Source: an uncultured Bacteroidales bacterium | GTDB taxonomy: Bacteria; Bacteroidota; Bacteroidia; Bacteroidales; Muribaculaceae | Length of the DNA: 64,000 nucleotides | Assembly: GCA_902793405.1 (NCBI GenBank) | Contig: CADBDH010000008.1 | Location: 1 to 64,000 of the forward strand | Reading direction: 5' to 3' | Part shown: positions 26,934 through 36,470 of the stretch, one piece after another | Layout of the letters: each line of letters starts with the position of its first letter | Position numbering within the stretch: position 1 is the stretch's first letter | The notes under the pieces: model-generated | The model's database searches: none | Seen by the model: only the letters and a program-made list of their open reading frames with translations | Told to the model about the DNA's origin: nothing | Made by a program: the position numbers and the translations under genes

Positions 26934-28000
26934 AGGTCGTTGATCATCTGGTTAATCAACGTCAGCGCGTCGCGGCAGTCCATCATGATGTAGGCGTTGG
27001 CGTTGGGATAGGTTGCGTTCTCAAAGAACGAGGCGAAGTGGGCAATCGCCTCCTGGCGTCCGTTGCCCAGCATCCAGTGGATGTAGCGCACCAGGTTGCG
27101 GCCAACGGTTTCGCTGTCCTCCTTGTTTACACCCAGTTCCAGTACCTGGTAGATGCCCTCGTTGATGATGGCAATCTGGGGCATGGTATAGGTGGCCAGC
27201 TCGTTCTGGCACGAGATGAAGTCTTGCAGTACCTCGCGGGCACTGAGCATGCGCGACTGGTTGAGCGACTGCATGAACATCGATGCCGAACGGGCACCGA
27301 TCACGCCGGTAATCATCTTGGCCAGGCGGTTCATGTCGGTGATGTTGCCGCACGACTGCAGCAACCCCGACACGCGCACCCACGCACGACGGTCGGGCGT
27401 CTTGTCAAAGGTGCCCTTGTTGATATCCACGTTCTTCTCGAGTTCGTCGGGATGTTCCTCGATAAAGGTAATCACGCGCTGGTCGATGCCGTTCTGCTTG
27501 GCCCAGAAGAGCCACTCGCCCACCGTGGGGCTGAAGAAGTACACGTTGAATCGCGACACCAGGGCGGGGTCCAGATCGGTCAGCTGATATTCTTCACCAT
27601 CGTTCACGGCGGCGATGACGCGGCTGCCGGGGGGCAGTGAACGTCCCGCCAGCTTACGGTTGAGCGACAGGTCCATGACCGATTGCAGGATTTCGGGGCG
27701 CGCACGGTTCATCTCGTCCAGGAACAGTACCACGGGTTTGTCATCCATGGGGAACCAGTAGGGCGGCATGAACTCGGTCTTGCCGGTCGCTTCGTCCTTG
27801 TTGGGCAGGCCGATGAGGTCGCCCGGGTCACTCATCTGTCCCAAGAACAGGGCGATGACGGGAATGCCCTGGTCCTCGAAGTGGCGGGTAATGATTTCAC
27901 TCTTTCCAATGCCGTGTTTACCCACGAGCAGGATGTTCTGTGTCGATGGCGTGGTCTCGAGAATGGTCTTGAGGTCGCCGGTGTTGATGGTGATAGCCAT
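26930..28000 (-). CDS. MoxR-type AAA ATPase
   Basis: A 356-residue AAA+ ATPase. Walker A is GKHGIGKS (residues 27-34), Walker B is VVLFLDEMNRA, and sensor 1 is RVIAAVNDG. It forms a classic MoxR-VWA pair with the following gene (ATGA overlap) and should remodel or activate a client protein using ATP. A long heptamer array ends one base before its ATG. The preceding gene, an internally duplicated unknown, may be the third member of the system. Confidence 0.9.
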   Translation of the reverse strand: MAITINTGDLKTILETTPSTQNILLVGKHGIGKSEIITRHFEDQGIPVIALFLGQMSDPGDLIGLPNKDEATGKTEFMPPYWFPMDDKPVVLFLDEMNRARPEILQSVMDLSLNRKLAGRSLPPGSRVIAAVNDGEEYQLTDLDPALVSRFNVYFFSPTVGEWLFWAKQNGIDQRVITFIEEHPDELEKNVDINKGTFDKTPDRRAWVRVSGLLQSCGNITDMNRLAKMITGVIGARSASMFMQSLNQSRMLSAREVLQDFISCQNELATYTMPQIAIINEGIYQVLELGVNKEDSETVGRNLVRYIHWMLGNGRQEAIAHFASFFENATYPNANAYIMMDCRDALTLINQMINDL

Positions 28001-28078
28001 ATTTAGTTTTTAGTTGTTAGTTTCTAGTCCTTAGTTTCTAGTCCTTAGTTTTTAGTCCTTAGTTTTTAGTTGTTTCTA
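28001..28078 (-). repeat. Heptamer array CTARNNN before moxR
   Basis: Read on the minus strand, ten 7-base units (CTAAAAA, CTAAGGA, CTAGAAA, CTAACAA types) run directly into the MoxR start codon, after an initial CTAGAAACAA. Confidence 0.9.
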
Positions 28079-28089
28079 GACTGCGGGCA

Positions 28090-29241
28090 CTATTGTTCGC
28101 TTTTGGCGGTGATCCACTCTGCCTTCTTGAGGGGGCCGACCAGGCGATAGGGGAACATATCGCCGAGTTCAATCAGGCGGGGTATGTAGCCCAGGTCGTG
28201 CTGTAGCCGTTTCTCGAGGTTGTCGGCCTGCTTCAAGTCGATGACCATGGCACGGCCGTGGTTCAGGCGGATGTGCAGCAGGCACTGGCCGGTCTCTTCG
28301 TCCTCGGTGAGGTGGTACTGGATGCGCTTGCCCTGGAAATACTCGTCGATGCTGCGTTGCAACGGTGATTTGACCGTCTGGACGGTCTTGTCACCGCTGT
28401 TGCTGCCGTCTAGCATCCGCTTCAGCCAGCCTTTGACGCCGTGGGGGCGCGGTTGTTCAACGGTGGGCTCGTTGCTCGGTGCAGGGGCCGTTTGCCAGTC
28501 GTCACGCACCTCGCCACGCACGGTGAAACGTCCGTCGCGGGCCATATAGGCAAACTCCACCATGTGGGGTTTGACCAGGTCCAGATGGTTGATGAAATCG
28601 TCGTGGGGAATGGGCAGGTCCAGCGTCTTGTAGGCGTTCAGGCGCACCCACAGGTGCGACTTGTGGCCGTCGACGTGCCGTTTGTCGAAATAATAGGTGA
28701 TGCCCGTACCGTCGAAGTAGCGTGCCAGGTAGGCGTCCATGTTGTTCATTGCCATGTTGCGCATCTTCACGCCCTTGCTGTCGGCCTTAAAGGCTGCGGC
28801 AATCTGTTCGCGCCACTGGGCGGCATGTTCCAGAAACACTTGGCTCGCCTCGACCAGGCGGCTGCGGTCGATGACCTCCATCGGGGCGCCAGTCCACTGC
28901 TGGTGGTAGTGCATATCTTCGATATTAAGGCTTGTGGTGACGGCATTGCCTTGCACGGCATGACATAATGTCAGTCCGCATGGGGATTTTACATTCATCC
29001 CCACGCCATAATTGCCATTGTCGACCAGCTGAACCATATCGTCGGTCACGATACCATTGACGAGTGCGCGATGTGCTGCTTCATACTCTTGTAACATGCG
29101 TGCGCTCAGGCGTGGACCCGTGCCTTGACGGCCGCTCACTCCTGGCCTGTCGCCAAATGCGGGTTTCATCACATGATCAATCTCGCCAGCCACGCGTTGT
29201 GACTCGCTTCCTTCAACGTCGGTATAGGTGTAGATAAACAT
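28090..29241 (-). CDS. Unknown protein with an internal duplication
   Basis: I do not recognise this 383-residue cytoplasmic protein. The open frame starts with TTG at 29259; ATG 29241 (MFIYTYTDVEGSE) is the better start. Two related segments are visible: about 168-216 (AYLARYFDGTGITYYFDKR, then LWVRLNAYKTLDLPI) and about 287-345 (SIDEYFQGKRIQYHLTED, then LLHIRLNHGRAMVIDL). A low-complexity linker (APAPSNEPTVEQPRPHG) joins them. It precedes moxR by 89 bases on the same strand, so it is probably part of the MoxR-VWA operon and could be a client or adaptor. Confidence 0.75.
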   Translation of the reverse strand: MFIYTYTDVEGSESQRVAGEIDHVMKPAFGDRPGVSGRQGTGPRLSARMLQEYEAAHRALVNGIVTDDMVQLVDNGNYGVGMNVKSPCGLTLCHAVQGNAVTTSLNIEDMHYHQQWTGAPMEVIDRSRLVEASQVFLEHAAQWREQIAAAFKADSKGVKMRNMAMNNMDAYLARYFDGTGITYYFDKRHVDGHKSHLWVRLNAYKTLDLPIPHDDFINHLDLVKPHMVEFAYMARDGRFTVRGEVRDDWQTAPAPSNEPTVEQPRPHGVKGWLKRMLDGSNSGDKTVQTVKSPLQRSIDEYFQGKRIQYHLTEDEETGQCLLHIRLNHGRAMVIDLKQADNLEKRLQHDLGYIPRLIELGDMFPYRLVGPLKKAEWITAKSEQ

Positions 29242-29285
29242 CACCCTAGCAAAACGCAAAAACCGTGCCTACTGCCACACGCCGG

Positions 29286-29327
29286 CTAAAAACTAACAAC
29301 TAAGAACTAACAACTAAAAACTATTTA
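29286..29327 (+). repeat. Heptamer array before the MBOAT gene
   Basis: Six units in exact 7-base register (CTAAAAA, CTAACAA, CTAAGAA, CTAACAA, CTAAAAA, CTATTTA). The next unit, at 29328, is the promoter box itself (C followed by TACCTTTG, 29329-29336). Here the array occupies the promoter's upstream half rather than the leader. Confidence 0.85.
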
Positions 29328-29346
29328 CTACCTTTGCGACCGAGTT

Positions 29347-30744
29347 ATGCAATTCGACACTTACACATACGCGCTGTTCCTGCCCCTGGTGTTTTTCATC
29401 TACTGGGGCTTGCGTCGCCATCTTAAGTGGCAGAACCTGTTCCTGCTGATTGCCAGTTACGTTTTCTACGGCTGGTGGGACTGGAAAATGCTGGGCCTGA
29501 TTGTGCTCACGTCGGTGTCCACCTTTGGCACGGCGCTGATGATGCGCGGCGACCGTTCGCGCCATGACCGCTCCTGGACCGCGGCCAACATCGTGCTCAA
29601 CCTGGGCATCCTGGCCGTGTTCAAGTATCTGAACTTCATGCGGGACAGCTTTGTGCACCTGCTGGGGCTCTTCGGGATAAACCCCGACTGGCCCACCTTG
29701 CACATCCTGTTGCCCGTGGGCATCTCGTTCTATACCTTCCAGGCCATCAGCTATACCATCGACGTGTATCGTGGCGAGGTCAAGCCCACGCGCGACGCGG
29801 TGGCCTTCGGTGTTTTCATCGCCTTTTTCCCGCAGCTGGTGGCCGGCCCTATCGAGCGGGCAACCAATCTGCTGCCCCAGTTCTTGAGAAAGAAGGAGTT
29901 TGACTATGACACGGCCGTCATCGGTATGCGTCAGATTCTGTGGGGCCTTGCCAAGAAAGTCATCGTGGCCGACAGTGTGGGCTACTATGTGGACCAGCTG
30001 CTGTACAACCCCTATTACTATGCCGCGCCCAGCATGATTTGGGCCGGCATCCTGTTTGCCGTGCAGATTTATGCCGACTTCTCGGGTTACAGCGACATCG
30101 CCATCGGCTCGGCGCGCCTGCTCAACATCAAGTTGCAGCCCAACTTCCGCTACCCGTTTTTCTCCCGCAACATGAAGGAGCTGTGGCAGCGGTGGCACAT
30201 CTCGTTGATGACGTGGTTCCGCCATTATGTCTATTTCCCCTTGGGCGGTTCACGCTGCAGCAAGTGGCGCACGGCGCTCAATGTGATGATCGTGTTTGCG
30301 CTCTCTGGCCTGTGGCATGGTGCCGACTGGACTTTCGTCATCTGGGGCACGGTCAATGGCCTGTTGCTGTTGCCCTTTGTATTCCTGCCCCGCAAGCGGC
30401 TGAGCGAACACGCCACGTGGCGCGAACTGCCGCAGTGCCTGTTGACGTTCTTCTTGTTTGCCATGGTATTCATCGCCTTCCGTGCCAACGGCATCACCCA
30501 CCTGGGCGAGATTTGTGACGTGATTGTTAACGGCTCGTGGCGCCAGCGTCCCGTCTTCGGGCAGCCCATTTTCTACATCGTGCCGTTCTTCATCATCGAG
30601 TGGCTGGGCCGCAAGCAGGAATTCCCGTTGAAGCGGCTCCCGTTCCCCACTGTGGTGCGTTGGATTATCTATTGGGGCCTACTGGCCGGTATTTCCATTG
30701 CCAGCCTTGACCGCAACATGCAGTTCATCTATTTCCAGTTCTAG
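29347..30744 (+). CDS. MBOAT-family O-acyltransferase (AlgI-like)
   Basis: A 465-residue polytopic inner-membrane protein with about ten helices. Family motifs are clear: LPVGISFYTFQAISYTIDVY, FFPQLVAGPIERA, YADFSGYSDIAIG and SGLWHGADWTFVIWG with the invariant His. Such enzymes pass acyl groups, usually acetyl, across the membrane to an extracytoplasmic polysaccharide or other acceptor, together with an SGNH/DltD/AlgX-like partner. That partner is the next gene, four bases away. The acceptor is not known; no polysaccharide cluster is adjacent. Confidence 0.93.
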   Translation: MQFDTYTYALFLPLVFFIYWGLRRHLKWQNLFLLIASYVFYGWWDWKMLGLIVLTSVSTFGTALMMRGDRSRHDRSWTAANIVLNLGILAVFKYLNFMRDSFVHLLGLFGINPDWPTLHILLPVGISFYTFQAISYTIDVYRGEVKPTRDAVAFGVFIAFFPQLVAGPIERATNLLPQFLRKKEFDYDTAVIGMRQILWGLAKKVIVADSVGYYVDQLLYNPYYYAAPSMIWAGILFAVQIYADFSGYSDIAIGSARLLNIKLQPNFRYPFFSRNMKELWQRWHISLMTWFRHYVYFPLGGSRCSKWRTALNVMIVFALSGLWHGADWTFVIWGTVNGLLLLPFVFLPRKRLSEHATWRELPQCLLTFFLFAMVFIAFRANGITHLGEICDVIVNGSWRQRPVFGQPIFYIVPFFIIEWLGRKQEFPLKRLPFPTVVRWIIYWGLLAGISIASLDRNMQFIYFQF

Positions 30745-30748
30745 CGTT

Positions 30749-31798
30749 ATGGGTAGGCAACCGGGCATCAAGAAGTTTGTGTGTCGTTCGTTGCTGGCAT
30801 TGCTGCCGGTGGCGCTATTCGCCGTGATTTACCTTGTGGTGGACCCGTTCAAGGTGGTGCACCCCTATGACGGCATTTCGATTGCCCCCGGCGAGACCCT
30901 TGAGCGCATGCCCAACAAGCGCTATGTCGCTGTCGAGGGCTTGAAGTATTATAATCCCACGCGGCATTACGACTCATTCATCTTCGGGTCGTCGATTTCG
31001 TCCAATTTCACCGCAGCTGCCTGGGCCAAGCACCTGCCCGACAGTGCCAGCATCTACCACTTCACCGCCGGTGCTGAGACCTTGTCGGGTATCCGTGACG
31101 AGTTGCGCTACCTCATCGACCATGACATTCCTGTGCGCCATGCACTCATGATCATGGAGGAGGAGATGTTCAGCCGTCCCAAGCGCTACGAGGAGATGCC
31201 TTTTGTGCCGCACTACGACGTGTCGCCTGCCATCACACGTCTGCATTTCCACCGTCTGCACTTTAACGCCTTCCGCGACCCTTACCTCTTCCTGTATAAG
31301 CTGTGGCCCACCCAGGGCCTGGCCGACAAGTTGGTCGAGGACGGCAAGATGTCCACCATTCCCAGCGGCCGTGACGAACTGATTAACGAGGATTCCAGCC
31401 GCGGACTGGATTCTCTCATCCTGGGAAACCCCGAGCAGTACTACGGCGAGAGGATGTGGCTGGTGGAGATGGTGCCCACACCCGACCCCAAGCCGTTGAG
31501 CATCGGCGATGAGGCGCAGCAGACGCTGCGTGAGATAGCCGATTTGGTGAACAGCCACCACATCGACTGTGTGATTATCGTCCCGCCTCAATTCCGCAAA
31601 TCGGCGCTCTCGGCCATCGATCATGCCGTCCTGTGCGAAATCATAGGAGAGGACAGGGTCAATGACTTCAGCGGTGACGATGAGCTCGTCCACGACCTGC
31701 ACAGCTATTACGACGGCGTGCACATCCTCACTTACCGCTGCTCGCAGCTCATCGACCGATGCTATTCCCGCCGCCAGTTGCCCGCAATCCTGCGATAA
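30749..31798 (+). CDS. SGNH-like membrane-anchored partner of the MBOAT enzyme
   Basis: A 349-residue protein with one N-terminal membrane segment (about 12-35, LLALLPVALFAVIYLVVD) and an outer-face domain. FIFGSSIS (block I Ser region) and YYDGVHILTY (Asp-x-x-His block V) give an SGNH-hydrolase-like fold as in AlgJ/AlgX/DltD-type partners. The frame is open from 30698, but ATG 30749 comes straight after the MBOAT stop and begins the membrane anchor. It probably completes acyl transfer to the acceptor. The Ser-His pairing is my reading, not proven. Confidence 0.82.
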   Translation: MGRQPGIKKFVCRSLLALLPVALFAVIYLVVDPFKVVHPYDGISIAPGETLERMPNKRYVAVEGLKYYNPTRHYDSFIFGSSISSNFTAAAWAKHLPDSASIYHFTAGAETLSGIRDELRYLIDHDIPVRHALMIMEEEMFSRPKRYEEMPFVPHYDVSPAITRLHFHRLHFNAFRDPYLFLYKLWPTQGLADKLVEDGKMSTIPSGRDELINEDSSRGLDSLILGNPEQYYGERMWLVEMVPTPDPKPLSIGDEAQQTLREIADLVNSHHIDCVIIVPPQFRKSALSAIDHAVLCEIIGEDRVNDFSGDDELVHDLHSYYDGVHILTYRCSQLIDRCYSRRQLPAILR

Positions 31799-31817
31799 TC
31801 TTTATCGAGTAATCATA

Positions 31818-31851
31818 ACGAGGGCGCGCCAATCATGTGGCGCGCCCTCGT
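31818..31851. terminator. Bidirectional terminator
   Basis: A 14-bp GC-rich stem (31818-31831 with 31838-31851) and 6-base loop between convergent genes. The flanking T content is weak on both sides, so efficiency is uncertain. Confidence 0.65.
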
Positions 31852-31876
31852 CATTTACTTGTCGGCTTGTGATGGA

Positions 31877-34800
31877 TTACCAGGCCCCGGAGAGCAGGTA
31901 GTCGACCAGCGTTGCAACATCGGTGATGTTGATTTCGCCATCAATATGGCAGTCGGCGGCATCAAAGTCGATGGTCACCGCACTGTTGTCGTGCAGGTAG
32001 TCGATCAGTGTCGTCACATCCGAGATGGTGACAACGCCGTCCATGTTCACATCACCGGGCAGGCTGCTGGGAACATCCTCGGCATTCTCGTCGAGGATAA
32101 TCTGCAACTGGGTGGCAGCGCTCGTCTTGACATTGTTGGCATAGGCCTCAAATGCGTTGACTGTACCCTGGGCGGCCTTCACAAAGTGGCTGCCGGCAGC
32201 GTTCAGGAAGAACGCGTTCTCGATGGCCTTTTGGGTGAACTCACCCACAACCATGTGGTGCGTGCCACTGGTGATAGAGGTGGGATTGGGCTTCACGATT
32301 ACATCGTTGGCGCTGAAGACGAAGGTCTTGCCGCGCATGTCGGTACCGTGTGCGCCGTCATAGGGGGCTACGAAGTAGGGCACGTTGGCCTCAAGCTCAT
32401 TGCCCATGTAGCTGGCCATCAGCTGGGCATCGTCCATGGTGTCTTCTTCCTGAGCAAAGTTGCAAACCCACAGACCCTTGGCGTCGTCCTTGCCGTGCAT
32501 CCAGTCGATGGCTTCGCCATCGGCGGTAACGTTAGTGGCGGCAAAGGGCAGTACCATGGTGCTCCAGCCACCCGGCTGACCGGCATGACGGCCGTGGGTG
32601 AAGGTGCGCTCATAGCTGATGTTGGCGGCACTGAAGCGGTAGGGAGCGTAGAAATCATAGCCGTGCAGGAGCACGATGTCGGTCTGTGCGACATTGTTCT
32701 TGATGACATTCCTGGCCTCAAGACCTGCGGGAATGTATCTCTCGCCGTTGCCGATGTAGTACAGTGCATTGGGGTTGTCGTTGGGGATGATAGAGGTCAG
32801 GTTGAGACCTTCGAGACTTACCGCTGCGGCATTCTCGGGAACGCGGATGCCGTTATAGGGCTTGTAACCCACACGGTTGCCGTTGCCGTCCCAAACTACC
32901 ATACCTCGGTTGATGGTATAGAACTTGGACTCACCGGGTTTCACAAGGTTCTTGGTGGAGTCGTTCTCGTTGCGGCCGAAGATGTTGAGTGCATAGATCG
33001 AGCCGAAGGCCAGGTTGTCGAATTCGAAGAAGAACGTCTGCGTCTCGCCTGCGGGGATGACCACGTTGCGGCTCAGGTAGGTCACCATTGTGCCATGACC
33101 GTTCTCGTCAACGATGAACAGGGGAGCCAGGATATAGCGGTTGTACTCGCCCTCGGTGTTGTTGTTGGTCACATCGACCTTGAACTTGATATGGCTGTCA
33201 TAGATGTTCATGTCCTCGTCGGCGTTCAGGGCATTGATGTCCACACTCAGGTTCATCGGGTAGGTTACCGAGCCGGCGATGTTTACCGAGCCCGTACCGG
33301 GAATAGCAGGATTCCAAGAGGTGTCATAAGATGAAATGTGAGCGCTCTTGGTGCCGGCGTTCTTCGGAGTGAAGTTGAAGGTCACCACCTTGGTGCCGCC
33401 AGCGGGAATCTCGGCCTCGACGACAGTGGTATATTCGCCATACTCGTCGATGGGCTCATTGTCCACAAAGAGGAACAACCTGCCGCTATAACGGTCGGTA
33501 CTGTTGTTCTTTACAGTCACATGGCACTGCTCGGCCAGTCCAACCTTCTCGCCACCGGTGAACTCAAAGTTGGTGGCTTGGAGGTCGACAACGGGGTGGT
33601 CGGCCATCGTAATCCAGTCGCCGTTGATGGTAGCCTCGATGTAGTAACGGTCGCTCTCGATCATGGGATCCCACACGTTGCTGCCGGGAATGCTGCTCAC
33701 AGGAACAATCTTGTAGCTGCCGTTAGGAAGATTTTGGCCGAAGGGGTAGGTAACTGAGCTCTGGGTATCGGGCCAGCTGTCGGTAATGGAGAGGAAACTT
33801 GAACCATAATATGTCTGGGCAATGATGTCGATGAAATTGTCATTGCTGTCATACAAAGCAATACCGCGCAGGTACTTCGTGCCATCGTCGATATGGTCCT
33901 CGGCAGTAACCTTGATATAGCGGCGCTTATTGAGCTTGAACGAGCCGTCGTCGCTGCGCTCAAAGGTGCGGGTGCCCGTGTAGTACATGTTCCAGACGGT
34001 CAGGCGGTGGTCAACCTCTTCGGGTACACCGCTGTAACCTGGCTGGATACCGATGACGGCCGTCTGGTCGATGTTGTAGCCTTCCAGACTGGTCGTGGAA
34101 CCGATGCCACCGGCATAGGGATTGAGCACCGACAGCACAAAGTAGCCGTCACCCAGGCCACCCCAGCCCCAGTTGATGTGGAACAGGTCACCGTAGGCAT
34201 AGCCGTCGCACACAAACGAGTGTCCGCCGCCCGTGCCGGCACGGCCGTTGTAAATCATGGGACGGCCCTCGGCCAACTCGTTGTAAATCAGGTCTTCCCA
34301 GTCACCCTGCTCATAGTCGCTGCGGTAAACCAGCTTGGCGTCATAGTTGAAGTAATCGTTCAGGGCTGTGGGAATGTAGGGGTCGCTGGTGCTCGATGCG
34401 TTCAAGCCATACTGCATGTGGGCAGCACAGCCGGCATAGAGCATGAGCCATGCTACAGCATCCCTCTCGGCCTGAGTCTCGGCACCGGTATAGTTGTCGC
34501 GCATGTTGTCCCAGTCAAACATGATGGGATGGAGCGGGTCGGTATCGAATGCACCGTACTCTTCTTGCCAATAGAAGGTGACAACATAGGACGGAATCGT
34601 CTGGCTGCAATAGAGCGGGTGCTTGTAATAGTTCATGATTTGGGCCATCGACGTGGCTACACAGCCCGTGTAGGCCAGTTCACCAACGGTGTCGCCGTCC
34701 TCGGTAACATCCATGAACTCGGGGCAGTGCTCCCAATAGGGTGCGCCCTGGTCCCAGTGGCTGGTGATCAGCGGCGAGATACTGTTGCGTGTGGGCTTCA

Positions 34801-35197
34801 TGGCAAAGCTGGCCTCATAGGTCTCGGTCACGCCCAGTGCGTCGAGGGACGCAATCTGCTCGCTGTAGTTCTCCAGCCAGGCTTGCATGTTCGAGGGCAC
34901 ATGGTTGGGGTCGAACGAGCCCTTGTCGATATAGCCCAGGATGGGGACAGTGCGGTCGTCACCCGAAACGATGACATAACCCTTGTTGCCCTCGGTATTG
35001 AAGATGTAATAACTTGGCGTCTGTTGGCCGTTGCTTCTCATTTGGGGAGTGCTGGCAGGGGTGGACTTTACTGCTACACCAGGACGGTGTTGACGCAGAA
35101 AATGGCCTGCTGACTGTAGTGCCTTGCTCGGCAACACAGGCGCGGCAAATGCTGTTGCCGCCACCAGCAATGATGCTACAATAGCGATTTTTCTCAT
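31877..35197 (-). CDS. C10 (streptopain-type) cysteine peptidase with dockerin-like tail
   Basis: A 1106-residue secreted protease. Signal peptide (1-18), an inhibitory-propeptide-like region (about 20-140), then a C10 catalytic domain with C179 in AYTGCVATSMAQIMNYY, H326 in GGGHSFVCDGY and a supporting WGWGG stretch. Beta-sandwich domains occupy the middle (about 420-800). The last 60 residues hold two EF-hand-like dockerin repeats (DVNMDGVVTISDVTTLIDYL and CHIDGEINITDVATLVDYLL). Bacteroidales C10 enzymes cut host or dietary proteins. The tail resembles those of three other proteins in this window. Confidence 0.92.
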   Translation of the reverse strand: MRKIAIVASLLVAATAFAAPVLPSKALQSAGHFLRQHRPGVAVKSTPASTPQMRSNGQQTPSYYIFNTEGNKGYVIVSGDDRTVPILGYIDKGSFDPNHVPSNMQAWLENYSEQIASLDALGVTETYEASFAMKPTRNSISPLITSHWDQGAPYWEHCPEFMDVTEDGDTVGELAYTGCVATSMAQIMNYYKHPLYCSQTIPSYVVTFYWQEEYGAFDTDPLHPIMFDWDNMRDNYTGAETQAERDAVAWLMLYAGCAAHMQYGLNASSTSDPYIPTALNDYFNYDAKLVYRSDYEQGDWEDLIYNELAEGRPMIYNGRAGTGGGHSFVCDGYAYGDLFHINWGWGGLGDGYFVLSVLNPYAGGIGSTTSLEGYNIDQTAVIGIQPGYSGVPEEVDHRLTVWNMYYTGTRTFERSDDGSFKLNKRRYIKVTAEDHIDDGTKYLRGIALYDSNDNFIDIIAQTYYGSSFLSITDSWPDTQSSVTYPFGQNLPNGSYKIVPVSSIPGSNVWDPMIESDRYYIEATINGDWITMADHPVVDLQATNFEFTGGEKVGLAEQCHVTVKNNSTDRYSGRLFLFVDNEPIDEYGEYTTVVEAEIPAGGTKVVTFNFTPKNAGTKSAHISSYDTSWNPAIPGTGSVNIAGSVTYPMNLSVDINALNADEDMNIYDSHIKFKVDVTNNNTEGEYNRYILAPLFIVDENGHGTMVTYLSRNVVIPAGETQTFFFEFDNLAFGSIYALNIFGRNENDSTKNLVKPGESKFYTINRGMVVWDGNGNRVGYKPYNGIRVPENAAAVSLEGLNLTSIIPNDNPNALYYIGNGERYIPAGLEARNVIKNNVAQTDIVLLHGYDFYAPYRFSAANISYERTFTHGRHAGQPGGWSTMVLPFAATNVTADGEAIDWMHGKDDAKGLWVCNFAQEEDTMDDAQLMASYMGNELEANVPYFVAPYDGAHGTDMRGKTFVFSANDVIVKPNPTSITSGTHHMVVGEFTQKAIENAFFLNAAGSHFVKAAQGTVNAFEAYANNVKTSAATQLQIILDENAEDVPSSLPGDVNMDGVVTISDVTTLIDYLHDNSAVTIDFDAADCHIDGEINITDVATLVDYLLSGAW

Positions 35198-35287
35198 GTC
35201 AAAAATTAGTCTAAATGTTTAATGTTATGGTAGGTAGTTGATGTTTTAAAAGATGCTTCAAGTAAACAGTAGAGTACGAAAAGCGTG

Positions 35288-35318
35288 CAAAAATATTAAT
35301 TTTTTTACAAATATACAA
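35288..35318 (-). promoter_or_regulatory. Promoter of the C10 peptidase gene
   Basis: Minus strand TTG (35318-35316), 20 bases, TATTTTTG (35295-35288); the leader would be about 85 bases. Confidence 0.6.
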
Positions 35319-35358
35319 TTTTAGGCACGAAAATTGTTCTTCGTGCCTAAAATTTTTT
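35317..35358. terminator. Terminator between yitT-like and C10 genes
   Basis: A perfect 14-bp stem (35317-35330 with 35341-35354), 10-base loop. The stem ends in A/T runs, so it can act in either direction; here it should stop yitT transcription. It touches the -33 region of the C10 promoter. Confidence 0.75.
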
Positions 35359-35403
35359 GATTATGGTAGCAAAATGAGCTAAAAATCTTGTTTTTTGTTA
35401 CTC

Positions 35404-36339
35404 TTATTCAACCTCGTTTTGTGTGGTGATTTCGTTTTTGGTATTGGTATCCGATTTCTTGTTGTGAACACGCACTTTGAGCTCGTCGAAGCCGAAGCCG
35501 TAAACGCCGTTGACGTTGCTCTGGGTGATGATGGCCTCGCGGTCGGTCTCCTTGATGATGCGGAAGATGTTCACGCTCTCGTGCTTGCGGCACATGACCA
35601 TGACGATCTTGACTGCATCCTTGGTGTACCAGCCGATACCGTCCAGGATGGTGCAACCGCGGTGCGCCACATTATTAATATTATCAGCAATCTCTTCCCA
35701 CTTCTTACTGATGATGAGGAATTGCACGCTCTGGCGTGTGTTGTTGATCACGCGGTCGGCAGCCACCGAGTAGATGACCATGAAGATGAGACCGTATACA
35801 ATCTTGTCAATCGAGTGGAACAGTAGATAGGACGAGCAGATGATGAGCACATCGCAGTACATCATGGTACGGCCAAAGGAGATGGTGCTGTGTTTGGCGA
35901 CCATTGCAGCAATGATGTCGGTGCCACCGGTACTGCCGCCATGAGTGAACACCACGCCCAGGCCCAATCCGCACAGCACAGCGCCCAGAATGACGTTCAT
36001 AAAGGTCTGTTGCTCAACAATGGGTTGGGGAAACATGGGCTGCAACACGCCAATGAAGAGTGTGCTGATGCTGGCACCGATGATGGTGCGCAACACAAAC
36101 TGCTTGCCCACGCTGCGGAAGGCTATGCACAGCAGGATAATGTTGATGGCATAGTAGGTGAGTGCCACGTTCCAGCCTACCCAGTAGTGGATCAATGAGG
36201 ACAAACCGGTCACGCTGCCAATCACAATCTTCTCGGGAAGGATGAAGGCGGTGAAACCGAAGGCGTAGGTAAACAGACCCAAGGTAATCATGACATAATC
36301 CTGGGCCAACTTGATGTATTTTTTCGTCGAGTCAGTCAT
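35404..36339 (-). CDS. YitT family membrane protein
   Basis: A 311-residue inner-membrane protein: five to six helices forming the DUF161 region (residues about 15-205, with FTHGGSTGGTDIIA typical of the family), then a cytoplasmic DUF2179 domain (about 215-295, ending NGVYGFGFDELKV). The function of the family is not established. It is a single gene with a TAATTTTG box at 36369-36362 on the minus strand. Confidence 0.9.
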   Translation of the reverse strand: MTDSTKKYIKLAQDYVMITLGLFTYAFGFTAFILPEKIVIGSVTGLSSLIHYWVGWNVALTYYAINIILLCIAFRSVGKQFVLRTIIGASISTLFIGVLQPMFPQPIVEQQTFMNVILGAVLCGLGLGVVFTHGGSTGGTDIIAAMVAKHSTISFGRTMMYCDVLIICSSYLLFHSIDKIVYGLIFMVIYSVAADRVINNTRQSVQFLIISKKWEEIADNINNVAHRGCTILDGIGWYTKDAVKIVMVMCRKHESVNIFRIIKETDREAIITQSNVNGVYGFGFDELKVRVHNKKSDTNTKNEITTQNEVE

Positions 36340-36470
36340 AATGAATAGTAGTTATTTGCTGCAAAATTACTTCTTTTTTCAGTATCCCCGTTGATTTTAA
36401 CCGATTAATGATGTGCGGGTATGGAAAAAATTGTACCTTTAGCGTGCCTTTTTGCTCTAAAGGCCAACAA

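Noticed and set aside
31835-33334. 499-codon frame antisense to the C10 peptidase
   Set aside because: Shadow frame; the C10 catalytic and dockerin motifs are clear on the opposite strand.
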